Shown here piece by piece: positions 1-6,708 of a stretch of DNA of 12,309 nucleotides. The translations under genes were made by a program, and so were the position numbers. The number at the start of each line of letters is the position of its first letter. The stretch's first letter is position 1. This DNA comes from an uncultured Eubacteriales bacterium. GTDB lineage: Bacteria; Bacillota; Clostridia; UMGS1840. The notes under the pieces are model-generated. The model was not told where the DNA came from, did no database searches, and saw nothing but the letters and a program-made list of their open reading frames with translations. The stretch covers positions 1 to 12,309 of the forward strand of contig USLP01000018.1 in NCBI GenBank assembly GCA_900555525.1, written 5' to 3'.

Positions 1-1161
1 CATACCGTTTAAAAATCCCGAATTTATAAGCTTGCCCGCGGCAACGTCCGTAAACGCTTCTTTTTCAACATCTCCGCCTGCTACAACCTCAATAATGGGA
101 AGATTGAAAGCCTTTGCAAAATCCCAGTCTCTCGTATCGTGCGCAGGAACAGCCATAATAGCGCCCGTGCCGTATGACATAAGAACATAATCGGAAACAT
201 AAATCGGAATTTCCTTTTCCGTAAGCGGATTAATTGCGTTTATGCCATCGATTCTTACGCCTGTTTTATCCTTTACAAGCTCGGTACGCTCAAAATCGGA
301 TTTTTTGTTCGCCTCGGCTCTGTATTCTCTTATAGCGTCTATGTTTTTGATTTTATCCGCCCAAAGCTCGATATACGGGTGTTCGGGAGAAATAACCATA
401 TATGTTGCGCCGAAAAGCGTATCGGGACGTGTTGTATAAACCGTAAGCTTTTTGTTTTCGGTAGTATTAAAATCAACCTCCGCGCCCTCGGAACGTCCTA
501 TCCAGTTGGTCTGCTGTGCCTTTACCCTGTCGATATAGTCGACATCGTCAAGGTCTTTCAAAAGTCTTTCGGCATATTCTGTGATTTTCAGCATCCACTG
601 CGATTTTACTTTTCTTATAACATCGCTTCCGCAGCGTTCGCACTTACCGCCGACAACCTCCTCGTTTGCAAGAACGACCTTACACGAGGTGCACCAGTTT
701 ACCGCCATTTCCTTTTTGTAAGCGAGATTATGCTTGAAAAGCTGCAGGAATATCCATTGCGTCCATTTGTAGTAATTGGGGTCCGTCGTATTTATTTCTC
801 TTTCCCAGTCAAACGAAAATCCCAAGGATTTAAGCTGTCTTTTGAAGTTTGCAATGTTATTCTCCGTTACGATTTTAGGGTGAATTTTATTCTTTATGGC
901 ATAGTTTTCCGTAGGAAGACCGAAAGCGTCCCAGCCCATGGGGTAAAGAACGTTATATCCCATAAGACGTTTTTTTCTTGCGACAATATCAAGCGCTGTA
1001 TACGACCTCGGATGTCCTACGTGAAGTCCCTGACCCGACGGATACGGAAACTCGACCAAAGCGTAAAACTTCGGCTTCGTATAATCGTCCGACGCATGAA
1101 AGGTCTTGTTTTCCTCCCATATTTTCTGCCATTTTTTCTCTGTTTCACTAAAATTATACAT
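1..1161 (-). CDS. leuS: Leucyl-tRNA synthetase, N-terminal part (cut by window edge)
   Basis: Class I aminoacyl-tRNA synthetase that charges tRNA-Leu with leucine in the cytoplasm. The minus-strand frame stays open from ATG 1161 to the left edge, giving the first 387 residues of an enzyme usually about 800 residues long. The N-terminus has the LeuRS pattern with [13 protein letters not shown], and the HIGH-type ATP site is HVGH at residues 47-50, followed by PRSYTALD. A zinc-ribbon-like insertion (WCTSC ... CERC) follows, then the start of the CP1 editing domain with [11 protein letters not shown] and [15 protein letters not shown]. The last motif holds the Asp that binds the amino group of mischarged amino acids in known LeuRS. 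The KMSKS loop and anticodon-binding domain lie outside the window. The ribosome site AAAGGA sits about 10 nt before the ATG. It lies 18 bp after rsfS and is probably the distal gene of the long operon. Confidence 0.97.
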   Translation of the reverse strand, partial: MYNFSETEKKWQKIWEENKTFHASDDYTKPKFYALVEFPYPSGQGLHVGHPRSYTALDIVARKKRLMGYNVLYPMGWDAFGLPTENYAIKNKIHPKIVTENNIANFKRQLKSLGFSFDWEREINTTDPNYYKWTQWIFLQLFKHNLAYKKEMAVNWCTSCKVVLANEEVVGGKCERCGSDVIRKVKSQWMLKITEYAERLLKDLDDVDYIDRVKAQQTNWIGRSEGAEVDFNTTENKKLTVYTTRPDTLFGATYMVISPEHPYIELWADKIKNIDAIREYRAEANKKSDFERTELVKDKTGVRIDGINAINPLTEKEIPIYVSDYVLMSYGTGAIMAVPAHDTRDWDFAKAFNLPIIEVVAGGDVEKEAFTDVAAGKLINSGFLNGM

Positions 1162-1179
1162 TTATGTCAATTCCTTTCG

Positions 1180-1524
1180 TTAAGCCTTATAATCTATTTC
1201 TTCGGCGTCTTCCCAAAGTCTTTCAAGGCTGTAAAACATTCTTGAATCCTCTTTGAAGATATGAACGTTTACGTCGGTATAGTCCATCAAAACCCACTCT
1301 GCGGAAATGTAACCCTCAATATGAAGCGGACGTTCGCCTGCCTCTTCCATTTTTTCCTCAACCTCATTTGAAAGCGATTTTATATGCGTGTTTGACGTAC
1401 CCGTGGCAATAACGAAATATTCCCATACCGAGCTTGATTTTTCAACGTGCAATACCGTTACGCCGATTGCTTTTTTCTCGTCTAAAATATTTGCGATTTT
1501 TTTTGCTTTTTCCAATGATGTCAT
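1180..1524 (-). CDS. rsfS: Ribosomal silencing factor RsfS (Iojap family)
   Basis: RsfS binds uL14 on the large ribosomal subunit and blocks joining with the small subunit when nutrients are scarce. The 114-residue protein has the normal length and the family's C-terminal signature WVLMDYTDVNVHIF, followed by RMFYSLERLWEDAEEI. The N-terminal helix (EKAKKIANILDEKKA) is also typical. The start ATG at 1524 follows GGAGG with a 9-nt gap; that ribosome site lies inside the last codons of the upstream nadD-yqeK gene, whose stop is only 4 bp away, so translation is likely coupled. In Bacillus the same gene (yqeL) follows nadD and yqeK, which supports the call. Confidence 0.96.
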   Translation of the reverse strand: MTSLEKAKKIANILDEKKAIGVTVLHVEKSSSVWEYFVIATGTSNTHIKSLSNEVEEKMEEAGERPLHIEGYISAEWVLMDYTDVNVHIFKEDSRMFYSLERLWEDAEEIDYKA

Positions 1525-1528
1525 AATC

Positions 1529-2704
1529 CTATACCTCCGTTTTCTTTTTTAATTTATCCAAAAGTCCGTTTCTCACTTCAAGCATACAAGGCGAAATTTT
1601 AAGTCCCTCGTCTATAAGCGAGATAATCGTCGTGTTTATTCCCTCTACCACGGCTTTGTCTATATCCGTAAATGACAGTTCTCTTAATTTTTCCACACCG
1701 ACGAAATCTCTTGACGGCTCGATATAGTCGGCCATATAAAGTATTTTATCAAAAAGCGTCATATTCACATCGCCGATTGTGTGATACCTTACGGCGCTTA
1801 AAAGCTTTTCGTCCGTGATATTGTAATTTTTCTTTATAAATGCCGCACCTGCGGGCGCATGGAGCATTTTCGGATATGCTCTTTCGTCGGGGTGAAGCTT
1901 TATTTCGTTGCAGAGTTCAAGCTGTTCGGATAAGGGCATACGCTTTGCTATATCGTGAAGAAGTCCCGTAAAATACGCAAGCTTTGCGTCCTCTCCGAAT
2001 TTTCTTGCCATAAGATACGCTGTCGCGGCAACGCCCAGGCTGTGAATGAAGCGTTTTTTCTCAACATATTTCGCAAGCTCTTTTTCGTAAAAATCGTATT
2101 CGCTTATGTTCTGCGTTCCGTAAAGTCCGTTTTTTAAGATATAGCGCAGGGTATCGAGCGAAAGCATATCAAATATATAGCCGCCGTTTTCGAGCATTTC
2201 TCTTATTTCGGTTGACGAGCATTTATATGAATAATCGATTTTTTCTATTTTTGCGTTAAGCGTTACTTTAAGATGTTCCGTTTCGCTTTCCGAAAATTCT
2301 ATATCGTCCCGTCCGGCAAAAACAAGCGTGCAGTATTTGCAAATATCCTCGGGCTTAACCCAAAACTTAAATTCCTCAAGGTTATCCATACCCATTATGA
2401 AGAAAAGCTCATCATTGGGAAATTCCTCGGAAAAATGCTTCACCGTTTTATACGTATACGATTCTTCCTCGCTTGACGTTTCGTAATCGGAAACAATGAA
2501 ATCCGGGTAGTCGCTCAAAGCTTCGTTTACCATATTGAGCCTGTCCTCTTTCGGAGCGTCGTTTTGCTTATGAGGCGGATTGCCGTTAGGCACAACTATT
2601 ATTTTTGAAAGCGAAAGCTGCTCCTTCGCCGCTTTTAAAAGATTTATGTGTCCGAAATGAATCGGGTCAAACGTACCGCCGAAAATACCTATTCTGTCTG
2701 CCAT
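1529..2704 (-). CDS. nadD-yqeK: Fusion: nicotinate-nucleotide adenylyltransferase (NadD) + YqeK HD-type Ap4A hydrolase
   Basis: A single 391-residue protein joins two enzymes that are usually separate. Residues 1 to about 198 are NadD, which makes nicotinate adenine dinucleotide from nicotinate mononucleotide and ATP. It has GIFGGTFDPIHFGH with the nucleotidyltransferase HxGH at 16-19, PNGNPPHK, and the ISSTxIR-type motif CSSTEIR near 162-168. From about 205 to the end is a full YqeK domain, a metal-dependent HD phosphohydrolase reported to split diadenosine tetraphosphate symmetrically. It shows HSLGVA (His221), GLLHDIAK (His250-Asp251), RYHTIGD and KILYMADYIEPSR. Both halves are full length and all visible active-site motifs are intact. 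I chose ATG 2704 over ATG 2710 because GAAAGG lies 8 nt before the former but only 2 nt before the latter. It sits between yhbY and rsfS, as the separate genes do in Bacillus. Confidence 0.95.
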   Translation of the reverse strand: MADRIGIFGGTFDPIHFGHINLLKAAKEQLSLSKIIVVPNGNPPHKQNDAPKEDRLNMVNEALSDYPDFIVSDYETSSEEESYTYKTVKHFSEEFPNDELFFIMGMDNLEEFKFWVKPEDICKYCTLVFAGRDDIEFSESETEHLKVTLNAKIEKIDYSYKCSSTEIREMLENGGYIFDMLSLDTLRYILKNGLYGTQNISEYDFYEKELAKYVEKKRFIHSLGVAATAYLMARKFGEDAKLAYFTGLLHDIAKRMPLSEQLELCNEIKLHPDERAYPKMLHAPAGAAFIKKNYNITDEKLLSAVRYHTIGDVNMTLFDKILYMADYIEPSRDFVGVEKLRELSFTDIDKAVVEGINTTIISLIDEGLKISPCMLEVRNGLLDKLKKKTEV

Positions 2705-2718
2705 ATCCATTGCCTTTC

Positions 2719-3012
2719 TTAAAGTTCGATTTTAACCTTGCTGTCGTCAAGAGCTTTTCTGTAAAGCACCATTTTTGAGCCTACCGCCGAAACGGGTTCG
2801 CACGAAAGTGCGTCGCAGATAACTGCCATAGCCTCCTTTGGCGTATAAAAAGCGCTTTTCAAAACAGTAATTTTTATAAGCTCACGGGACGAAAGCGCTT
2901 CGTCGAGCGTTTTGAGAAATTCGTCCGTAATGCCGTTTTTTCCAAGCTGATAGAGCGCGGGCATATCATTTGCCAAGCCTCTTAAATATGCTCTTTGTTT
3001 TGTCGTTATCAT
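2719..3012 (-). CDS. yhbY: YhbY family RNA-binding protein (CRS1-YhbY domain)
   Basis: A 97-residue single-domain CRM (CRS1-YhbY) protein. Members bind RNA and associate with pre-50S ribosomal particles, so a role in large-subunit assembly is likely. The N-terminus TTKQRAYLRGLAND, the loop LGKNGIT (GKGG-like, with Asn at one position) and DEALSSRELIKITVLKS are all characteristic, and the length is normal. The start ATG at 3012 is 10 bp after the trmD stop. The best ribosome site, AAGGA, overlaps the end of trmD and is about 14 nt from the ATG, which is long. No better in-frame start is visible. Its neighbour nadD is the usual one (yqeI in Bacillus). Confidence 0.94.
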   Translation of the reverse strand: MITTKQRAYLRGLANDMPALYQLGKNGITDEFLKTLDEALSSRELIKITVLKSAFYTPKEAMAVICDALSCEPVSAVGSKMVLYRKALDDSKVKIEL

Positions 3013-3022
3013 AAATTTTCAA

Positions 3023-3796
3023 TTATTCCTTTCCGTGCTGTTCCAAATCTTCAGAAATTTTTTCATCTATCAAATTTCTTATATGCTTAAGATATTTAAT
3101 ATCTTCCTTTGTGAAAACAGCGTTTTTAAACATATCTTCACGCTTTAAAAGTGTTGTCATGATTGACATTTTTCGTCTGTATTCATCTATATTTTTATGA
3201 TGCCCCGACAAAAGAACGTCGGGAACATCTCCGTATTCGCTTTTTGACGGTCTCGTATACTGCGGATATTCAAGCAAATCCGAGCTGTGAGACTCGTTTT
3301 TCGACGATGCCTCCTCCGCCAAAACTCCCGGCACAAGCCGTAAGACGGAATCAGCAACGGCGGCGGCGCATATCTCGCCCCCCGTCAGCACAAAATCCCC
3401 CATCGAAATTTCAAGGTCGCATATATTTTCGTATACTCTTTGGTCAATGCCCTCATAATGACCGCATATTATTGCAATATCGTCTTTTTTTGAAAGTTCC
3501 TCGGCAATCCGCTGACTGTACGGAACACCCTGAGGCGACATTATAACGCAAAACGGTTTTTTGCCGCCGCGCTCCAAGCTGTCATATGCACGTATTACGG
3601 GTTCATGCTTAAAAAGCATACCCAAATCTCCGCCGAAGGGGTAATCGTCAACACGGTTATGCTTATCGCACGAAAAATCCCGTATATTTAAAGCCTGAAG
3701 CTCGATTATGCCCTTATCGCAGGCACGTTTTATTATACTTTCTCCGAAAAAATTGTTTATCATTTCGGGAAAAACCGTAAGAATACTTATCCTCAT
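3023..3796 (-). CDS. trmD: tRNA (guanine-37-N1)-methyltransferase TrmD
   Basis: Uses S-adenosylmethionine to methylate G37 next to the anticodon, which prevents +1 frameshifting. The 257-residue SPOUT enzyme begins MRISILTVFPEM and carries the family motifs in order: DDYPFGGDLGMLFKHEP, VIMSPQGVPYSQ, ICGHYEGIDQRV, EISMGDFVLTGGE, LLEYPQYTRP and LLSGHHKNID. These form the knotted SAM site. Two small departures from the textbook sequence are visible: GGD where GGG is common, and ESH where many homologues have DSF at the position holding the proposed catalytic Asp. The start ATG 3796 has GGAGA 5-6 nt upstream, and the gene lies 11 bp after rimM, its usual partner. The gene normally next, rplS, is missing here. 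Confidence 0.97.
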   Translation of the reverse strand: MRISILTVFPEMINNFFGESIIKRACDKGIIELQALNIRDFSCDKHNRVDDYPFGGDLGMLFKHEPVIRAYDSLERGGKKPFCVIMSPQGVPYSQRIAEELSKKDDIAIICGHYEGIDQRVYENICDLEISMGDFVLTGGEICAAAVADSVLRLVPGVLAEEASSKNESHSSDLLEYPQYTRPSKSEYGDVPDVLLSGHHKNIDEYRRKMSIMTTLLKREDMFKNAVFTKEDIKYLKHIRNLIDEKISEDLEQHGKE

Positions 3797-3807
3797 TTTT
3801 GTCTCCG

Positions 3808-4302
3808 CTAAATTAAGCCGTCTATCGGCGTAATTATAATTTTTTTGTCGGAAAGCGAAATGCTTTTAACAAAGTTTTTTATATTGGGAACAAGCGCCTC
3901 TTTGCCGTCCTGCTTTTTTATTTTAAGAAGGTCGGACGCAGGAGAATTTATAACGTCCGCAACCTCGCCCACAAGCTCGTCCTTATCGGTATAAACCGTA
4001 AGTCCTATAAGGTCGGCTATATAGTGCTGACCCTCCGAAAGTTCGGGCAGAATTTCACGCGCGGTATATATATCCTTGCCTTTAAACGCCTGTGCGTCCT
4101 CAACACGGTCAATGCCCTTAAGCTTAAGAATGACCGTTTCCTTGTGATATTTCACATATTCGGTTTCATATTTAACCGAATCTATATAAATATAAGAAAC
4201 AGAGGAAAACATTTCCTTGTAATCGCAATAGTGCGTTACTTTGATTTCCCCTTTTAAGCCTCTTACATTATTTATAAAGCCTATATTAAGTAAATTTTCC
4301 AT
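3808..4302 (-). CDS. rimM: Ribosome maturation factor RimM
   Basis: Binds uS19 in the head of the 30S subunit and helps 16S rRNA mature. The 164-residue protein has the N-terminal barrel motif IGFINNVRGLKGEIKV and a C-terminal PRC-barrel half with DLIGLTVYTDKDELVGEVADVINSPASDLLKI and ALVPNIKNFV. I place the start at ATG 4302 (MENLLNIGF), which matches the family N-terminus. A TTG at 4329 in the same frame would add nine unrelated hydrophobic residues. Neither start has a recognisable Shine-Dalgarno sequence: the 30 nt before ATG 4302 are almost all A and U. An RNA hairpin lies just upstream (4333-4373). It precedes trmD by 11 bp, the usual order. Confidence 0.95.
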   Translation of the reverse strand: MENLLNIGFINNVRGLKGEIKVTHYCDYKEMFSSVSYIYIDSVKYETEYVKYHKETVILKLKGIDRVEDAQAFKGKDIYTAREILPELSEGQHYIADLIGLTVYTDKDELVGEVADVINSPASDLLKIKKQDGKEALVPNIKNFVKSISLSDKKIIITPIDGLI

Positions 4303-4332
4303 AATTTTTAAAATAGTAAAAAATAGCAAAGT

Positions 4333-4373
4333 ATTGAGAGCGATGGCGGATATAAAACCGCAAAGCCCTCAAT
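4333..4373 (-). promoter_or_regulatory. Two-part RNA hairpin in the khpA-rimM gap
   Basis: On the minus strand ATTGAGGGC pairs with GCTCTCAAT (9 bp, one G-U pair), enclosing a second stem GCGG/CCGC with an 8-nt loop. The wobble pair is possible only in the minus-strand RNA (the plus strand would have A-C), so the structure fits the operon transcript. It is followed by ACTTTGCTATTTTTT, a U-rich stretch that begins some 9 nt after the stem, so it is not a textbook terminator. It may be an attenuator, a processing site or a translation control element for rimM, which has no visible Shine-Dalgarno site. Confidence 0.5.
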
Positions 4374-4380
4374 TCCCATG

Positions 4381-4608
4381 TTACATAATATCAATGACTG
4401 TTCTCTTTGCGTCCAAAGGCGTCGCCGCTTTTGCGATACTTCTTATAGACTGGGCGATTCTGCCCTGTTTGCCTATAACTCTGCCGATGTCCTCGGAAGC
4501 AACAGTGATTTTATAAACAACCGATGTATCCGTTTCATTCTCCGAAACTTCCACAGCGTCTGTATTTTCAACAATCGATTTAACGATATATAAAAGTAAA
4601 TCCTTCAT
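4381..4608 (-). CDS. khpA: KhpA, single KH-domain RNA-binding protein
   Basis: A 75-residue KH-domain protein of the KhpA (YlqC) family. KhpA works with KhpB/EloR in related Gram-positive bacteria as a broad RNA chaperone that affects cell elongation and division. The RNA-binding GxxG loop is visible in ASEDIGRVIGKQGRIAQSIRSI, and the protein ends with the usual AKRTVIDIM-like tail. Length is normal. The position between rpsP and rimM is the usual one. No Shine-Dalgarno site is directly upstream of ATG 4608; the AAGGAGA that overlaps the rpsP stop is separated from the ATG by a perfect hairpin (see 4609-4646). Confidence 0.93.
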   Translation of the reverse strand: MKDLLLYIVKSIVENTDAVEVSENETDTSVVYKITVASEDIGRVIGKQGRIAQSIRSIAKAATPLDAKRTVIDIM

Positions 4609-4646
4609 ATCAGCTGTGATATTTCATTTAAGAAATATCTCTCCTT
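4609..4646 (-). promoter_or_regulatory. khpA ribosome binding site with hairpin between SD and start codon
   Basis: Reading the minus strand: the SD AAGGAGA (4646-4640) overlaps the rpsP stop. A perfect 8-bp inverted repeat follows at once, GATATTTC-TTAAAT-GAAATATC (4639-4618), then ACAGCTGAT (9 nt) and the khpA ATG. With the hairpin folded, the SD lies an ideal 9 nt from the ATG; unfolded it lies 31 nt away. A second, mutually exclusive hairpin, ATATCA-CAGC-TGATAT (4622-4607), would instead take up the first two bases of the start codon. The sequence facts are direct; the control role is inferred from known cases where a looped-out hairpin joins an SD to its start codon. Confidence 0.6.
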
Positions 4647-4890
4647 ACTTTTCGATTTTTGCTGTCTTAAAGAGTGCTTTAACGCTGTCTGTAGGCTGTG
4701 CACCGTTGTTAAGCCATTTCTTTGCCGCTTCTTCGTCAATATTGATTGCAGCGGGGTTTGTCATAGGATTGTATGTTCCGATTTCTTCTATGAATCTGCC
4801 GTCTCTGGGATATCTCGAATCCGCAACAACAACTCTGTAAAAAGGAGCTTTTTTAGCGCCCATTCTTCTTAATCTGATTTTAACTGCCAT
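4645..4890 (-). CDS. rpsP: Small-subunit ribosomal protein bS16
   Basis: Structural protein of the 30S subunit, needed for 16S rRNA folding. The 81-residue protein has the full bS16 sequence pattern: [26 protein letters not shown], then [13 protein letters not shown] and the C-terminal [15 protein letters not shown]. The start ATG 4890 has GGAGG with a 9-nt gap. A tiny stem (ACCG, five A, CGGT; 4906-4918) sits just before this ribosome site. It lies 62 bp after ffh and may have its own weak promoter in that gap. The family, length and neighbours all agree. Confidence 0.98.
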   Translation of the reverse strand: MAVKIRLRRMGAKKAPFYRVVVADSRYPRDGRFIEEIGTYNPMTNPAAINIDEEAAKKWLNNGAQPTDSVKALFKTAKIEK

Positions 4891-4919
4891 AATTTTCTTC
4901 CTCCAACCGTTTTTCGGTA

Positions 4920-4948
4920 TTTATATAAAATATTTTTTTACGTTGTAA
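4920..4948 (-). promoter_or_regulatory. Possible weak internal promoter upstream of rpsP
   Basis: In the 62-bp ffh-rpsP gap the minus strand has TTACAA (4948-4943), a 17-bp spacer and TATAAA (4925-4920). The -10 box is good but the -35 box matches the consensus at only three of six positions, in A/T-rich DNA where chance matches are common. A boost for ribosomal protein expression would make sense, but this is weak evidence. Confidence 0.25.
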
Positions 4949-4952
4949 TGTA

Positions 4953-6287
4953 TTATTGTTTAAACATACCCTTCATTTTACGGGCAAATTTCTTATTGTT
5001 TTTAAATTCCTTCATCATTTTGTTCATCATTTCAAATTCTTTGATGAGAGAATTTATATCCTGAAGCGTTGTTCCGCTTCCCATAGCTATACGCTTTTTC
5101 CTCGAAAACGACATTATTTTCGGGTTATGACGTTCTTCCTCGGTCATAGACTGAATGATAGCCTCCGACTTTACGAATTTGTTTTCGTCTATATTTGCAC
5201 CCTCCAAGGCTTTTTTGTCAACTCCGGGCATGAAACCCAAAAGGTCTTTTATCGAACCCATTTTTTTAATCTGCTGAAGCTGCGAAAGGTAATCGGCATA
5301 GTCCATGCCTTGATTTTGGCGAAGCTTTTCGGAAAGCTCCTGCGCTTTCTTTTCGTCAACCTCTCTGCCGACCTTTTCGATAAGCGACAAAACGTCGCCC
5401 ATTCCCAAAATTCTCGAAACCATACGTTCGGGATAGAACGGTTCAAGGTCTGAAAGCTTTTCGCCGACTGCTGAAAATTTGATAGGCTTGCCCACAACGG
5501 CACGAACGGAAAGTGCGGCGCCGCCTCTGGCATCACCGTCAAGTTTTGTAAGGATAATACCGTCAAGATTTACGGCTTCGTCAAACGCTTTTGCCGAATT
5601 AACGGCGTCCTGACCCGAAAGTGCGTCTATAACGAGCAAAACCTCCGTAGGATTTACAGCGTCATGTATATTTTTTATTTCCGCCATCATTTCTTCATCT
5701 ATATGAAGACGTCCTGCGGTATCGATGATAACAATATCGTTTAAATTTTTTTCGGCATATTCCACCGCTTTTTTTGAAATATCGACAGGGTCAACCGAGC
5801 CGTCAATCGTAAAAACGGGAATATTAATCTGTGCGCCCAAGGTTTTAAGCTGGTCTATCGCCGCGGGACGGTAAACGTCGCACGCCGCCATCAAAGGCTT
5901 TTTGCCCTGCTTTCTCAAATGAAGCGCAAGCTTTGCCGAGGTTGTTGTTTTACCTGCGCCCTGCAAACCTGCCATAAGAATAACCGTAGGGGGCTTATCG
6001 GCAATTTTAATTTTTTCGTTGCCCGTTCCCATAAGGTTTATAAGCTCTTCGTTTACGATTTTTATAACCGTCTGCGCGGGAGTGAGCGATTCCAGAACGT
6101 CTGCGCCTACGGCACGTTCGGTAATCCTTGCGACAAGGTCTTTTACAACCTTGAAGTTTACGTCCGCCTCCAAAAGCGACAGTCTTACCTGCCTCATGGC
6201 GGCTTTGACATCGTCCTCCGTGAGTCTGCCCTTTGAACGCAGAGATTTAAAAACTCCGTCAAGTTTTTCTCTTAAAGAATCAAACAT
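4953..6287 (-). CDS. ffh: Signal recognition particle GTPase Ffh (SRP54)
   Basis: Binds signal sequences of nascent membrane and secreted proteins, together with the small SRP RNA, and delivers ribosomes to the receptor FtsY. The 444-residue protein has an N-domain (1 to about 95), then a GTPase G-domain with the P-loop GLQGAGKTT (107-115), DVYRPAA (137-143), DTAGR (189-193) and TKLDGDARGG (247-256). From about 300 comes the methionine-rich M-domain, with GMDYADYLSQLQQIKKMG and the RNA-binding helix region RIAMGSGTTLQDIN, ending in FARKMKGMFKQ. All motifs are intact. The start ATG 6287 has AAGGAG about 6 nt upstream, 13 bp after ylxM, the usual partner. Confidence 0.98.
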   Translation of the reverse strand: MFDSLREKLDGVFKSLRSKGRLTEDDVKAAMRQVRLSLLEADVNFKVVKDLVARITERAVGADVLESLTPAQTVIKIVNEELINLMGTGNEKIKIADKPPTVILMAGLQGAGKTTTSAKLALHLRKQGKKPLMAACDVYRPAAIDQLKTLGAQINIPVFTIDGSVDPVDISKKAVEYAEKNLNDIVIIDTAGRLHIDEEMMAEIKNIHDAVNPTEVLLVIDALSGQDAVNSAKAFDEAVNLDGIILTKLDGDARGGAALSVRAVVGKPIKFSAVGEKLSDLEPFYPERMVSRILGMGDVLSLIEKVGREVDEKKAQELSEKLRQNQGMDYADYLSQLQQIKKMGSIKDLLGFMPGVDKKALEGANIDENKFVKSEAIIQSMTEEERHNPKIMSFSRKKRIAMGSGTTLQDINSLIKEFEMMNKMMKEFKNNKKFARKMKGMFKQ

Positions 6288-6300
6288 AGCTTTCTCCTTA

Positions 6301-6615
6301 TCACTCTATAGAATCGAGCAGTTCGATGATTTTTTCGTTTTGGGAGTTTTTCGGAAGCAGTTCCTTTATCAGAGCCTTTGTTTCTTCGTTTTTCTGCGAG
6401 GTTTCGCAGATTTTCAGTTCACGCTCGTATTTTTCGAGATTTTCGTTCGCCTGCTTTATGTTTTCCCATATTCCCTGACGTGAAACGCCCATGTGCGACG
6501 CAATCTCGTTTAACGAGTAATCCTCGTTGTAATAAAGGTCCATAGCCAAAAACTGTTTCTTTGTGAGAAGTCCGCCGTATACATCGATTAATTCGGACAC
6601 TCTTTTGTCAAACAT
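6301..6615 (-). CDS. ylxM: YlxM, DNA-binding-like SRP-associated protein (UPF0122)
   Basis: A 104-residue helix-turn-helix protein of the YlxM/p13 family, which resembles sigma factor region 4 and is reported to modulate SRP GTPase activity in streptococci. Typical sequences are seen: VYGGLLTKKQFLAMDLYYNEDYSLNEIASHMGVSRQGIWENIKQANENLEKYE, where the helix-turn-helix is LNEIASHMGVSRQGIW. I take ATG 6615 (MFDKRV) as the start; a GTG at 6624 is also in frame but overlaps the AGGTG ribosome site, which is well placed (6 nt) for ATG 6615. First gene after the operon promoter and directly before ffh, as in most Firmicutes. Confidence 0.93.
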   Translation of the reverse strand: MFDKRVSELIDVYGGLLTKKQFLAMDLYYNEDYSLNEIASHMGVSRQGIWENIKQANENLEKYERELKICETSQKNEETKALIKELLPKNSQNEKIIELLDSIE

Positions 6616-6632
6616 CAAAATCACCTTTTGGT

Positions 6633-6661
6633 ATTATACACCGTTTTTTTCGTTTTGTCAA
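6633..6661 (-). promoter_or_regulatory. Main operon promoter upstream of ylxM-ffh
   Basis: The minus strand has a perfect TTGACA (6661-6656), a 17-bp spacer and a perfect TATAAT (6638-6633), so it should be a strong housekeeping sigma-factor promoter. Transcription should begin near 6626, giving a very short leader before ATG 6615, which would leave the SD (AAGGTG) at or near the 5' end of the RNA. Confidence 0.88.
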
Positions 6662-6671
6662 TAGTTTTTTG

Positions 6672-6708
6672 AAAAAAGTGTAAATATTTTTTTATTGACA
6701 CTCTTTTT
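6672..6708 (-). terminator. Likely intrinsic terminator after the dNTPase-like gene
   Basis: On the minus strand AAAAAGAGTGT (6708-6698) pairs with ACACTTTTTT (6681-6672) around a 16-nt loop, with one G-U pair. The A-run/U-run layout is typical of an intrinsic terminator but the core is short, the G+C content low and the loop large, so it may leak. It overlaps the stop of the upstream gene and lies just before the ylxM promoter. Confidence 0.45.

Noticed and set aside
379..1245. Long open frame of 288 codons on the plus strand
   Set aside because: It lies antisense to leuS, has no ribosome site and no recognisable domain. The minus strand carries an unmistakable LeuRS sequence.
4612..4629. 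Five-codon leader ORF (MKYHS) ending just before khpA
   Set aside because: Its ATG is in the loop and arm of the hairpin and 13 nt from the SD, so nothing specific supports translation of it.
5249..5566. Open frame of 105 codons on the minus strand inside ffh
   Set aside because: Out-of-frame shadow of the Ffh G-domain and M-domain coding region, with no start signal of its own.
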